From positions 248,001 to 312,000 of the forward strand of contig NZ_QJRY01000001.1 in the NCBI RefSeq assembly GCF_003205195.1: a stretch of DNA of 64,000 bases, read 5' to 3'. Origin of the DNA: Peteryoungia wuzhouensis. GTDB lineage: Bacteria; Pseudomonadota; Alphaproteobacteria; Rhizobiales; Rhizobiaceae. This document shows positions 44,185 through 52,507 of this stretch, piece after piece (position 1 is the stretch's first letter; every line of letters begins with the position of its first letter). The notes below the pieces were generated by a model. It saw nothing but the letters and a program-made list of their open reading frames with translations. It had not been told where the DNA came from and made no database searches. The position numbers and the translations under genes were made by a program.

Positions 44185-45318
44185 TCAGAAGGAATTGACT
44201 TTCGAGAGCGTGGCTGGTCCTAGATCGATGCTCTTGAGGGTGCGGGTAATAGTCTCGAAGGCTGTACCTTTTCCGTATACGTTCCGGCGCGACAGCTTTC
44301 CAGCGCTGAGCGCTTCGCCGAGCGCCACTTCAAGAGCGCCGCGGGACAACGCGACGTCTTTCACATTGTCGTTCCGCAGCCGCAGGTTCTGCCGCGTGCC
44401 GACATTAATAACGGGCGTGCCGAAGGTAGCGGCTTCGATTATGCCGCTGCTCGAATTACCGATCATCACGTCACAAACCGCCATCCAAGAGACAAAATCG
44501 CCGCGCGGTAAATGCGGCAGGATGAGAAAGCCCTCGTGCGAATCATAACGCTTGAGGGCATACCGCACCTCGTCCGCACCGGCGTCCGAATTGGGCGCGA
44601 TTATAACTGCTTGTAAGCCCCTCGCCTGTAGCGCCTCGACGATTGAGACCGTGTCATCGAAGGCCGTTACTTGCTCCTGGAGCACCGGATGGAAGACCAT
44701 TAGAGCGGTCGGCCGAGCGGGATCGAGACCGTATTCGCCGGCAAGCGCCGCGCGATCCTTGCTCGCCAATTCTGTCAGGCCGTCAAGGCCCGGCGCGCCA
44801 GAAACGAAGATACGGGACGGGTCCTCACCCATGCGGGCGAGGCGGGTCGCCGCATCGTCCGAAGTTGTGAAATGGATGTGTGAAAGCTTGGAAATGGCAT
44901 GACGGACCGGCTCGTCCACCGTGCCTGACCGCTCGCCGCCGTGTACATGTGCGCAAGGAATGTTGAGATGCAGTGCGCTGATGGCACCCGCAAGCATCTC
45001 GCCGCGATCTCCGAGCAAAAGCACTACGTCCGGCCGCTCGCGCTCCATAACGTCGGTGAAGCGGATGACCATCTCGCCAAGATTGCGCGCCATGCCTGCA
45101 CCAGTGCTGGTGTTAAGGTCCACTGGCACTTCGGCAGCGATCCTCAGGCCCTCGGCAACGATCTCTTTGACCGTAGATCCATAGATGGGAGAGAGGTGCA
45201 TGCCGGTTATTAGGATCGAAAGCTCGAGAGCGCTATCGGCATCTATCTCCCTCAACGTGCGCGCCATAAGACCGAAATCCGCACGAGTCCCTGTGACATA
45301 GAGGATCTGGCGCTTCAT
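44185..45318 (-). CDS. NeuC/LegG-type hydrolysing nucleotide-sugar 2-epimerase
   Basis: A 377-residue GT-B-like enzyme. QILYVTGTRADFGLMARTL is the NeuC/LegG start, VLLLGDRGEMLAGAISALHLNIPCAHVHGGERSGTVDE contains the GD-R-E and HGGE motifs, and GNSSSGIIEAATFGTPVINVGTRQ is the nucleotide-binding end. It removes UDP and inverts C2 to give a free 2,4-diamino-trideoxy mannose-type sugar, the substrate of the NeuB synthase. Its ATG overlaps the neuB stop by one base. Confidence 0.88.
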   Translation of the reverse strand: MKRQILYVTGTRADFGLMARTLREIDADSALELSILITGMHLSPIYGSTVKEIVAEGLRIAAEVPVDLNTSTGAGMARNLGEMVIRFTDVMERERPDVVLLLGDRGEMLAGAISALHLNIPCAHVHGGERSGTVDEPVRHAISKLSHIHFTTSDDAATRLARMGEDPSRIFVSGAPGLDGLTELASKDRAALAGEYGLDPARPTALMVFHPVLQEQVTAFDDTVSIVEALQARGLQAVIIAPNSDAGADEVRYALKRYDSHEGFLILPHLPRGDFVSWMAVCDVMIGNSSSGIIEAATFGTPVINVGTRQNLRLRNDNVKDVALSRGALEVALGEALSAGKLSRRNVYGKGTAFETITRTLKSIDLGPATLSKVNSF

Positions 45319-46352
45319 CAAGCAAGGTCCTCCCAGGTCAGCAGAACCCGGGGTTTCAAGTCCCGCGCGGCCTTCATGCCGAGGATCTTCTCCGCATGAA
45401 CGGGTGCTATGCCCGTACCCGGCCGCAGGAAGATGAGGTTTTCTCTTGTGATTGTCTCGCCAGCGGCAACCGGCCGGCTCAGGCTGGCGCTCTTGCGCAC
45501 AACGTCGCGCACTGCCAATTCGGAAGCGTTCGGTTTCTTAACGCCGTCGCCAAGCGCACCTTCAACGATGCGGATTTGCCTCACCATGTCAGAAAGTTCC
45601 CGCGGCTCGAGCGAGGCCTTATGGTCCGGTCCCGGCAGCGTGCGATCGACGGTGAAGTGCTTTTCGACGACAGACGCGCCCAAAGCGACCGCCGCGACCG
45701 CGACGGTGAGGCCTTCGGTATGATCCGAATAGCCGACGGACGTGTTCACGGTCTTGGCAATTGTCGCCATGGCCCGCAGGTTTGATTCCTCGGTCTTCGC
45801 GGGATAGTTAGATGTGCAGTGCAGCACCGTCAGGTCGCCGGGCCGTTCCCGATGGCCGGCCGCCGCCCATTCTTCGCGCACGCAGGCAACCGCATCGACA
45901 ACCTCTTCCAGCGTTGCCATGCCGGTCGACAGGATGAGTGGCAGCGCCGTTTGCGCGCAGGCGCGCAGGAATGGTAGGTTGCTGATCTCGCCGGAAGGTA
46001 TCTTGACGCGGTTTATGCCCAGGCCGCACAGGTATTCTAGTGCTTCCTCGTCAAAGGGCGTCGACATGAATTCGATGCCGAATTTGGCGCAATGCGAAAT
46101 CGCAAGATGGTGCATTTCATCGCTGAGTTCCAGCTTGCGCAGCATGCTGTGCTGGTCGCCCTCGCCGGTCTCACGCTTCTGATAGGTGGCGGTATCGGCA
46201 CCGGGCATGGCGAGACGGTCGGCATTGAAGGTTTGAAACTTGATCGCGTCGGCCCCGGCCTCAGAGGCGATCTCGACAAGCTTTTTCAGAAGCTCTGGAT
46301 TGCCGTTATGATTCACGCCCGCTTCGGCGATGATAAAAACCTTGTCTTGCAT
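45318..46352 (-). CDS. NeuB/LegI-type nonulosonic acid synthase
   Basis: A 344-residue enzyme that condenses phosphoenolpyruvate with a six-carbon amino sugar. FIIAEAGVNHNGN, KFQTFNADRL, MSTPFDEEAL, KIPSGEISNLPFL, LSTGMATLEE, YSDHTEG and VEKHFTVDRTLPGPDH are all canonical for the TIM barrel, and VAAGETITRENLIFLRPGTGIAP starts the antifreeze-like SAF domain. The neighbours argue for a legionaminic-type rather than a sialic acid product. This is the first of two NeuB homologues in the window. Confidence 0.9.
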   Translation of the reverse strand: MQDKVFIIAEAGVNHNGNPELLKKLVEIASEAGADAIKFQTFNADRLAMPGADTATYQKRETGEGDQHSMLRKLELSDEMHHLAISHCAKFGIEFMSTPFDEEALEYLCGLGINRVKIPSGEISNLPFLRACAQTALPLILSTGMATLEEVVDAVACVREEWAAAGHRERPGDLTVLHCTSNYPAKTEESNLRAMATIAKTVNTSVGYSDHTEGLTVAVAAVALGASVVEKHFTVDRTLPGPDHKASLEPRELSDMVRQIRIVEGALGDGVKKPNASELAVRDVVRKSASLSRPVAAGETITRENLIFLRPGTGIAPVHAEKILGMKAARDLKPRVLLTWEDLA

Positions 46353-46370
46353 CGTTATTGTCGTCCTTCT

Positions 46371-47177
46371 TCACCAAGCCGTCCAGCCGCCGTCGACCAT
46401 GAGGTTCTGGCCAGTGACCCAATCCGAAAGATCACTCGCAAAGTAGCACACCGCGCCAACGAAGTCGTCTTCCCTACCCATGCGCCTCAGCGGTGTGCGC
46501 GCAATATAGCGCTCGATAAAGGGCGCCGGCTGACCCCGTGAGACGCCGCCCGGGCTCACGCAGTTCACGCGGATGTCCGGCGCAAGGACGGTAGAGAGCC
46601 AGCGCGTCATCTGCACGACGCCGCCTTTGCTGACGGCATAAGCAGCAGGGTTCCCCATGGCCGTACCATCGTAGAGCGACATGTCCGGCCCGACATTGCC
46701 GTAGATCGACGAGACGTTCACGATCGAACCATGGCCCGAGGCGCGCAACAGTCCGCTGAGCGATTGGCTGATGTGGAAGGCCGCCGTAAGGTTGACTTCG
46801 ATCGCACGGCGCCAAGTCTCGATGGACTGTTGCTCGAAATCTGTCACCCACCCAGCCAGTCGGCTGTCGCCGACGAAGCCAGCATTGTTGACCAGGATAT
46901 CGAGCCGGCCGAAGCGATCCATCACCTCGCGTGCCACCTGGTTGCGGTCATCCTCGCTTTCGAGATCGATGCATAGGCATTCGACCCGGGCCCCAACAAG
47001 ATCGTTCCGGATGCCGTCGGCCGCGGTATCGGCGGCCTCGGCCGAACGGTCGAGAAGGCATACCGTCGCCCCGAGCTCAGCCAACCCAGCGGCGACGGCC
47101 CTGCCGATATGGCCCGCGCCGCCAGTGACGACTGCAACCCGCCCTTTAAGCGACATCATCTGCGTGAACGATCTCAC
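46371..47177 (-). CDS. SDR oxidoreductase (PtmA-like)
   Basis: A 268-residue classical short-chain dehydrogenase. It shows TGGAGHIGRAVAAGLAELGA (cofactor loop), NNAG, NVSSIYG with the catalytic serine, and YAVSKGG with the Tyr-x-x-x-Lys pair, where the catalytic tyrosine is preceded by PAA as usual. In Campylobacter legionaminic clusters PtmA is an SDR of this length next to the CMP-sugar synthetase PtmB, and the gene order here is the same. The exact reaction of PtmA-like enzymes in this route is not settled. A GTG start gives a four-base overlap with the upstream gene. Confidence 0.8.
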   Translation of the reverse strand: MRSFTQMMSLKGRVAVVTGGAGHIGRAVAAGLAELGATVCLLDRSAEAADTAADGIRNDLVGARVECLCIDLESEDDRNQVAREVMDRFGRLDILVNNAGFVGDSRLAGWVTDFEQQSIETWRRAIEVNLTAAFHISQSLSGLLRASGHGSIVNVSSIYGNVGPDMSLYDGTAMGNPAAYAVSKGGVVQMTRWLSTVLAPDIRVNCVSPGGVSRGQPAPFIERYIARTPLRRMGREDDFVGAVCYFASDLSDWVTGQNLMVDGGWTAW

Positions 47178-47905
47178 GGCGCATTCCTCCCTACATCCCG
47201 CCGAATGGTCGCAACGGCTTCAGCAAGACGAAAATCGAACTCGGTGTCGATGTCGGCGGCGCGCTCAACGGGCACCTTAACCGCACTCACTTGGCCGGCA
47301 AACAGGCGTTCAGCCGTAAGGATGAACCGGGGTCGAACTGCATAGGCCACGGTGGTCATATCGTAGACGGGCGGCACGTCCTGACGGCGAACAATAGCCC
47401 CGTCGGACGGTATGACGATGTCGGCACGCTGCTCCCCGTCGAGGCGCACCATATTGAAGTAAGGGTTTCGGCTGGCTTCGGTGACGGTAATCACCGCGTC
47501 CGTCGCCGGGTCGTGCTGAATCCTGTCAATGCAAGCGACGACGTCCTCGACGGCCCGGAAGGGGGACGTCGCCGGTAGGCTGACGAAGCAGTCGAAAGGA
47601 CCCCGCTCTTCTTTGAACCAAGAAACGGCGTGTCGCCAGGCCAGCCATTCCGGCGAGTCGTCCCGCGCGAGTTCTGCCGGGCGCAGGAAGGGAACCTCCG
47701 CGCCATACGCACGGGCGATCGAAGAGATTTCTTCGTCATCAGTCGAGACGATAACCGTCTCGACACCGGGCGTGGCAAAGCCAGTCTCGATCGAGTGGGC
47801 GATCAGCGGTTTGCCGTCCAGCAGGCGGACATTCTTGCGCGGGACCCCCTTGGATCCCCCTCGCGCAAAGATGAAGACGATAGTGCGCAGTGCCGCATCA
47901 GACAT
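47174..47905 (-). CDS. CMP-nonulosonic acid cytidylyltransferase (NeuA/LegF/PtmB-like)
   Basis: A 243-residue enzyme with the CMP-sialate synthetase signature [15 protein letters not shown] and DTEFDFRLAEAV, the late metal-binding segment. VSLPATSPFRAVEDVVACID and DMTTVAYAVRPRF are also typical. It activates the sugar acid made by the adjacent NeuB with CTP for transfer to the polysaccharide. It overlaps its neighbours by eight and four bases. Confidence 0.88.
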   Translation of the reverse strand: MSDAALRTIVFIFARGGSKGVPRKNVRLLDGKPLIAHSIETGFATPGVETVIVSTDDEEISSIARAYGAEVPFLRPAELARDDSPEWLAWRHAVSWFKEERGPFDCFVSLPATSPFRAVEDVVACIDRIQHDPATDAVITVTEASRNPYFNMVRLDGEQRADIVIPSDGAIVRRQDVPPVYDMTTVAYAVRPRFILTAERLFAGQVSAVKVPVERAADIDTEFDFRLAEAVATIRRDVGRNAP

Positions 47906-48902
47906 AGTCGATCTTTACCTCTTTTCGCTCGGCCATGGACCGCCGCGCGGCCTCGACCAGGCAAATCACATCCATGCCCTGCCGTCCATCGGGCAAGACG
48001 ATAGCATCGCCATCCTGCACGGCGGAGAAGAAATCCCCGATCTCATCCAGATAGAGCTGGTTCGGTTCGGCCGGGCGGCATATCTCCCGCATCCAGTTAC
48101 CAGTTTGCGCGAGATAGAGGTCGAGTTCGCCGGTGATCATGTTGCCGACGATGGTCCCCTCGCTCCCCACGATCCGAAACTGGCGGGTGACAGCGCGCTG
48201 GAGAAAGTCGAGATGAACATTCACGATCGGTGCGGCATCGCCATAACGTAGCGTCAGTGAAACGGTATCCTCGACATCGATACCAAGATCGCCAAGCGGC
48301 CCGCCGGCGGCGAATACTAGCGCCGGACGACCGAAGAGCCAACAGATGTAGTCGAGTTCGTGACTGAGTTCGAGCAGCGCACCTCCACCGAGATCGCGCC
48401 GGGCCGATACGCCCGTCCGGTAGGGCTTTCCAGGACGCCAGTCCGGAAGATACTGCCCGACTTCCGACCGGACCGACAGAACGCGCCCGATGCCGTTTAC
48501 CGCCAGGATCCCACGCACCTTCTGCAGGAGGGGGTGGAAGCGAAGATTGTAAGCGACGAAAAGCGGCACCCCTGCCGCCTCCGCGTCGGCCACGAGTTGT
48601 GGAAGGCCGTCAAGTCGGTCAGCGAAAGGCTTCTCGACCAGCACCGGCACAGCCTGCTTCACCAATGCGCTCGCCGAGGCGAGATGCGCGCTCGCCGGCG
48701 AGGCGACAATAGCGGCATCTGGCTTGAAGGCGAGCGCTGACGGCAGGTCGTGAAAGACGCGATCAGCGTCTTCCGCCGCACCTTGGCGGCGCAAAACAGC
48801 AAGCTCGGCATCCGGCAGCAAAAGACGCAGATTGCGCAAATGCCGGCGCCCGATGCTGCCGAGGCTGACGATAAGCACCTTCTGGAGCAGCTTTTCCACC
48901 AT
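47898..48902 (-). CDS. Gfo/Idh/MocA-family oxidoreductase
   Basis: A 334-residue NAD-dependent dehydrogenase. VLIVSLGSIGRRHLRNLRLL is the Rossmann start, VLVEKPFADRLDGL is the E-K-P motif, and LGGGALLELSHELDYICWLFG holds the conserved D/H of the active site. In nonulosonic acid clusters such genes (PtmF-related or others) act on the nucleotide sugar or the free sugar acid; the substrate here is unknown. The start at 48902 gives the normal length; the same frame is open upstream into hisH. Confidence 0.8.
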   Translation of the reverse strand: MVEKLLQKVLIVSLGSIGRRHLRNLRLLLPDAELAVLRRQGAAEDADRVFHDLPSALAFKPDAAIVASPASAHLASASALVKQAVPVLVEKPFADRLDGLPQLVADAEAAGVPLFVAYNLRFHPLLQKVRGILAVNGIGRVLSVRSEVGQYLPDWRPGKPYRTGVSARRDLGGGALLELSHELDYICWLFGRPALVFAAGGPLGDLGIDVEDTVSLTLRYGDAAPIVNVHLDFLQRAVTRQFRIVGSEGTIVGNMITGELDLYLAQTGNWMREICRPAEPNQLYLDEIGDFFSAVQDGDAIVLPDGRQGMDVICLVEAARRSMAERKEVKIDYV

Positions 48903-48907
48903 ATTCG

Positions 48908-49561
48908 TCACAGGCTCAGGAAGCGGCGGATAACGGAAAGACCGATCTCGCCGCTGCGCTCGGGATGGAACTGCGTCGCGCAAATATTGCCACGCTGAAC
49001 CGCAGCACAGATGCGATAGCCTCCGTAGAGGCAGTCGGCAAGCATGTCGCTTTCCTCCGAGGGGCAAGCCGCAAAGGAATGTACGAAATAGACGCTCCCC
49101 ATCCCGGACTGGTGTCCGGACAGCAGGGTATCGCTCCAGTTGCGCCCCGTCCGCGGTTGGACGAGAGCACTCCAGCCGATATGCGGAACCAGCTGCAGTT
49201 CTCCGGTCGTATCCGCCGCAGGAACCTTGACGACCCTGCCGGGTAGAATGCCGAGACCTTGGTGCTCGCCGAACTCCTCGCTCGCCTCGAAGAGCATCTG
49301 CATACCGACGCAGACACCAAGGAACGGGCGGCCTGTCTCGGCATGCCGCCGGATCAGGTCGTCGAAGCCCTTTTCGCGCACCGCTCGAATGCTTTTCTCG
49401 AACGCACCGACGCCGGGTACGACAAGACGATCCGACGTGCTGGCGTCCGCCGCCTTCTCGACCACGCGAACCTTGGCACCGCAATGACGGAACGCACGGG
49501 CGACGTTCAGCATGTTGGCCATGCCGTAGTCGACCAATGTGATCTCGGACTCTTTCGTCAT
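48908..49561 (-). CDS. HisH-like glutamine amidotransferase for sugar amidation
   Basis: A 217-residue class-I glutaminase with C84 (GVCVGMQ), H199 and E201 (FHPERSGE) intact. It releases ammonia for a HisF-like partner. In polysaccharide loci HisH2 works with HisF2 and a WbpG/PseA-type ATP-dependent amidotransferase to turn an N-acetyl group into acetamidino, and all three are encoded here in a row. Therefore this is not expected to serve histidine synthesis. It overlaps hisF by four bases. Confidence 0.87.
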   Translation of the reverse strand: MTKESEITLVDYGMANMLNVARAFRHCGAKVRVVEKAADASTSDRLVVPGVGAFEKSIRAVREKGFDDLIRRHAETGRPFLGVCVGMQMLFEASEEFGEHQGLGILPGRVVKVPAADTTGELQLVPHIGWSALVQPRTGRNWSDTLLSGHQSGMGSVYFVHSFAACPSEESDMLADCLYGGYRICAAVQRGNICATQFHPERSGEIGLSVIRRFLSL

Positions 49562-50319
49562 GCAATCCTCGTCGTCATGCCAGCATCGCGAACCGTCTTC
49601 CTAATATCGGAGAGCGATAACCGCTTGTAGTGTAATACGTCGGCCATTGACACTGCGGAGCAGCGCGGCAAGGCCAGGACACTACTGACGTGCGCCAAGG
49701 CGCCGAGCCCGCCGCTGGCGATCACCGGAACGGGTGCGGCTTGCGTAACCTGATCGATCAGGTCGAGATCATAGCCTTTGCGTGTACCCTCCTGGTCTAT
49801 GGAGGTTAGCAACACCTCGCCTGCCCCAAGCTCGATGGCACGCTTTGTCCATTCAACGACGTCCAGTCCTGTGCGCTCCCGCCCGTTATCTGTATATGCT
49901 TCCCACCGTCCGGGACCAACCAGCTTCGCTTCGATCGACAGAACCGTGGCCTGGGAGCCGAACTCGCGCGAAATCTCTCCAATCAGTTCCGGGCGCTGTA
50001 CGGCGGCCGTATTGATCGCAACTTTGTCCGCGCCGGAGCGCAAAATGTGCCGCGCATCTTCCACGGACCGGATCCCCCCTCCCACGGTAATCGGAATGAA
50101 GACACGGTCAGCTGCCTGTTCGATGATCCTGCTGAGATTATTGCGCCCATAAAGGCTCGCTACGATATCCATGAAAACGAGTTCGTCGGCCCCCTCCTCA
50201 TAGTAGCGCAACGCAAAGCTGTGGGGGTCACCAACCACACGCAATCCCTCAAGGTGGATACCCTTGATTAGGTTAGGGCCCTTGATGTCAAGGCGCGGGA
50301 TGATCCGAACTGACTTCAT
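49558..50319 (-). CDS. HisF-like ammonia-channel subunit with changed catalytic residue
   Basis: A 253-residue TIM barrel of the HisF family: RIIPRLDIKGPNLIKG, ITVGGGIRS, INTAAV, TSIDQEGTRKGYD and PVIASGGLG. Asp11 (LDIKG) is kept, but the second catalytic aspartate of HisF (Asp130 in Thermotoga) is Glu130 (LSIEAK) and Cys9 is Arg. Loss of cyclase chemistry is plausible and suits an HisF2 that only channels ammonia from HisH to the WbpG-like enzyme encoded next. One-base overlap (TAATG) with that gene. Confidence 0.85.
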   Translation of the reverse strand: MKSVRIIPRLDIKGPNLIKGIHLEGLRVVGDPHSFALRYYEEGADELVFMDIVASLYGRNNLSRIIEQAADRVFIPITVGGGIRSVEDARHILRSGADKVAINTAAVQRPELIGEISREFGSQATVLSIEAKLVGPGRWEAYTDNGRERTGLDVVEWTKRAIELGAGEVLLTSIDQEGTRKGYDLDLIDQVTQAAPVPVIASGGLGALAHVSSVLALPRCSAVSMADVLHYKRLSLSDIRKTVRDAGMTTRIA

Positions 50320-51662
50320 TACTGAGCCCCGGCCGTCACACTACCTACCCCGTGCCAAACGGCATGCCGCAGTTGCCAGCGGTTGCCTTCCCACTTCCAA
50401 AGATGTGGACTACGAAAAGTGTCTGCAAGCGTATCGAAATAGTCGCGTGTCATGATCGGTTCTTCGAACATGCGGCTGGCTTCAGGGAACTCCTCCGGCG
50501 TAATGCTGAGATAGCGGAATATCTCATCGGCAAAACGCTCCGGCCACTCGTGGTCGAACCGCTTCACAAGTGCGATCCCCTCTTCCCTCGTGATATCTCC
50601 AGACCGGATTTCCTGCGCTGCGTCGTAGCTGGCGCGACCAAGGCCGAACTTAACGCCAGTCGTGAAGTAGTGGAAATCATCGATGCGGTCGTCAATGCTG
50701 TTATACTTGCTGTAGGTTCCGGGTGTCCGCTCAGGCGATGCCTGGAAGCCACCGTGCTCGACTGCATAGTAATAACAGCTCTGCGGATGCCATCTGAGAT
50801 AGTAGCCGAGATAGTGCACTTCGACGCCTTGGCGTTCGATCTCGGACGGATCCGCCGGCAGATAAGGGATAAGATCCTGCTGCTCGACACCGAAATGTGC
50901 TTTCAAAGCCGGCACAGGGACCCCGCCTAAACTGACTTTGGACTGATCGTCTGAGGTGAAGTAAGACCAATCTCGCTTAGCCGTCTCGGTATCGCCGATC
51001 GGGTTGCCATATTCGGCCTCATTCTCTCCGAAGAATACCAGCGGAATTTTGTGTAACAGCGCCATTTTAGGCGCGAGTGACTTCTGGCCGAACATGAAGG
51101 CTTGGAACGGGTGGAAGATATTGTCCACTGCCAGCCGCGTCAGCAGCCGGTGGATACGGCCGTTCGGCGTGTTCAGCAGATTATCGTGTCCGGCATGAAT
51201 CCAGCTCTGGAAATTCTTCCAACCCCATTCGGTATAAATATGCGGCGCCCAAGTGACCGTCAGCGGATGCATACCATATTTCGTGCGCAGAATATGCGAT
51301 GCGTAGAAGCTGTCTTTTCCACCCGAGCCAGGTACGATGCAATCGTAGCTGCCGTTCCGGCTGCGGTGCGCATCGCAGAGGACCCTCAGCGCATGCTCTC
51401 GCGCCTCCCAATCAATTTCCCTCTGCTTCTTCTCAGTGAAACGGCAGGCATCACATACACCTTCAGCGTCGAAATGGATCGTCGCTTTCTTACTGTCCTT
51501 GGTGTGTTTATATTCGACGGCCGAGTTGGGCCTCTGATTAGAGATGACGCAACGGACGCAGAAGCGCACTTGCGAGGGCAGGCCGTAACGGGTTTCATGC
51601 GCGTGTGCCTCGCCCTCGAAAAGGGCCTTATCAATACTAGTGGGTACCGGAATTCGTTTCAT
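50319..51662 (-). CDS. N-acetyl sugar amidotransferase (WbpG/PseA/PtmG-like)
   Basis: A 447-residue ATP-dependent amidotransferase. The PP-loop SGGKDS is at residues 113-118, a zinc knuckle is formed by C35/C38 (CVRC) and C70/C73 (CDAC), and WAPHIYTEWGWKNFQSWIHAG and FGENEAEYG follow, as in the WbpG/LfnA/PseA family. The family uses ammonia supplied by HisH-HisF to make acetamidino groups on nucleotide sugars or sugar acids. The ATG at 51662 follows GAAAGG. Overall GC and codon use are lower than in the core genome. Confidence 0.88.
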   Translation of the reverse strand: MKRIPVPTSIDKALFEGEAHAHETRYGLPSQVRFCVRCVISNQRPNSAVEYKHTKDSKKATIHFDAEGVCDACRFTEKKQREIDWEAREHALRVLCDAHRSRNGSYDCIVPGSGGKDSFYASHILRTKYGMHPLTVTWAPHIYTEWGWKNFQSWIHAGHDNLLNTPNGRIHRLLTRLAVDNIFHPFQAFMFGQKSLAPKMALLHKIPLVFFGENEAEYGNPIGDTETAKRDWSYFTSDDQSKVSLGGVPVPALKAHFGVEQQDLIPYLPADPSEIERQGVEVHYLGYYLRWHPQSCYYYAVEHGGFQASPERTPGTYSKYNSIDDRIDDFHYFTTGVKFGLGRASYDAAQEIRSGDITREEGIALVKRFDHEWPERFADEIFRYLSITPEEFPEASRMFEEPIMTRDYFDTLADTFRSPHLWKWEGNRWQLRHAVWHGVGSVTAGAQ

Positions 51663-51754
51663 GCCTTTCAGTCCATCCTCGTCTTGGCGTCCGCCCATTT
51701 TCGCCCGCAGGCAAACATCTCTAAAACCAACCCCTAAAAGGTCGGTGGCGGTCT

Positions 51755-52507
51755 TCAGAATCCGCGATATTTCCACCAAGCATTCCAAGCATAGCCACCG
51801 AAGGCGACGGCAGAGCGGAAAATGCTGAGATTTTCGACGTCCCTATATGTCTTCCACACCATTCGCACGGATCGCCACTTATTACGAGAGATTGATTGCT
51901 CGAGTACACGGTATCGCATCAGGTCCTCGTCATAGCCGAGCGCAACATGTCCCCGCTTAAGGATGCCGAGCCATAGTACAAAATCGTCGTAATACGTTTT
52001 GGTCATTGCTAGCGGCCCGGACTTCGAGCTGTCAATCAGAACTGTGGAAGTGGCAATCGCAGTGTTGCCAAGAAGGTCATGGTAGCCAAGTCTCTCAGGA
52101 ACATGAATCAGCCGACCGGTCCCCTTGCCGTCGGCAGTAATGCGGCGGAAGGCGGTGAAAGAGATCACCGCGTCGTGCGCCTGCATGAAGGCAAGCTGCC
52201 GCGAAAGCTTTTCCGGTAGCCATAGGTCATCGGCATCAAGAAAGGCAATATAACGTCCGCGAGCATGATCCAATGCCTTCTGCCGCGCCATTGCCGGCCC
52301 GGCATTCGCCTGCCGAATCAGTTGTATGCGCGGATCGGTATCGGCAAACTCCTTAACCACTGCTGCGGTATCATCGGGAGAGCCGTCCTCGACGATTAGC
52401 ATCTCCCAGCGGGTAAAGCTCTGCGCCTGAACCGACCGGATGGTCTCTCCTATATACGCCATCGCCTTGTAGGCTGGGGTGATGATGGAAATGAGAGGGG
52501 CCATCAT
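51755..52507 (-). CDS. Glycosyltransferase family 2
   Basis: A 250-residue GT-A enzyme: PLISIITPAYKAMAYIGETIRSV start, VEDGSPDDT, and FLDADDLWLPEKLSRQL with the D-x-D-type metal site. It adds one sugar to the growing repeat unit on the cytoplasmic face. The start is the ATG that overlaps the upstream membrane-protein stop by four bases. It is separated from the WbpG-like gene by 92 bases. Confidence 0.87.
   Translation of the reverse strand: MMAPLISIITPAYKAMAYIGETIRSVQAQSFTRWEMLIVEDGSPDDTAAVVKEFADTDPRIQLIRQANAGPAMARQKALDHARGRYIAFLDADDLWLPEKLSRQLAFMQAHDAVISFTAFRRITADGKGTGRLIHVPERLGYHDLLGNTAIATSTVLIDSSKSGPLAMTKTYYDDFVLWLGILKRGHVALGYDEDLMRYRVLEQSISRNKWRSVRMVWKTYRDVENLSIFRSAVAFGGYAWNAWWKYRGF

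Noticed and set aside
48908..50319. hisH and hisF as histidine biosynthesis genes
   Set aside because: They are embedded between a WbpG-like amidotransferase and a sugar oxidoreductase in a surface-polysaccharide operon, no other his gene is near, and HisF has a changed catalytic residue.
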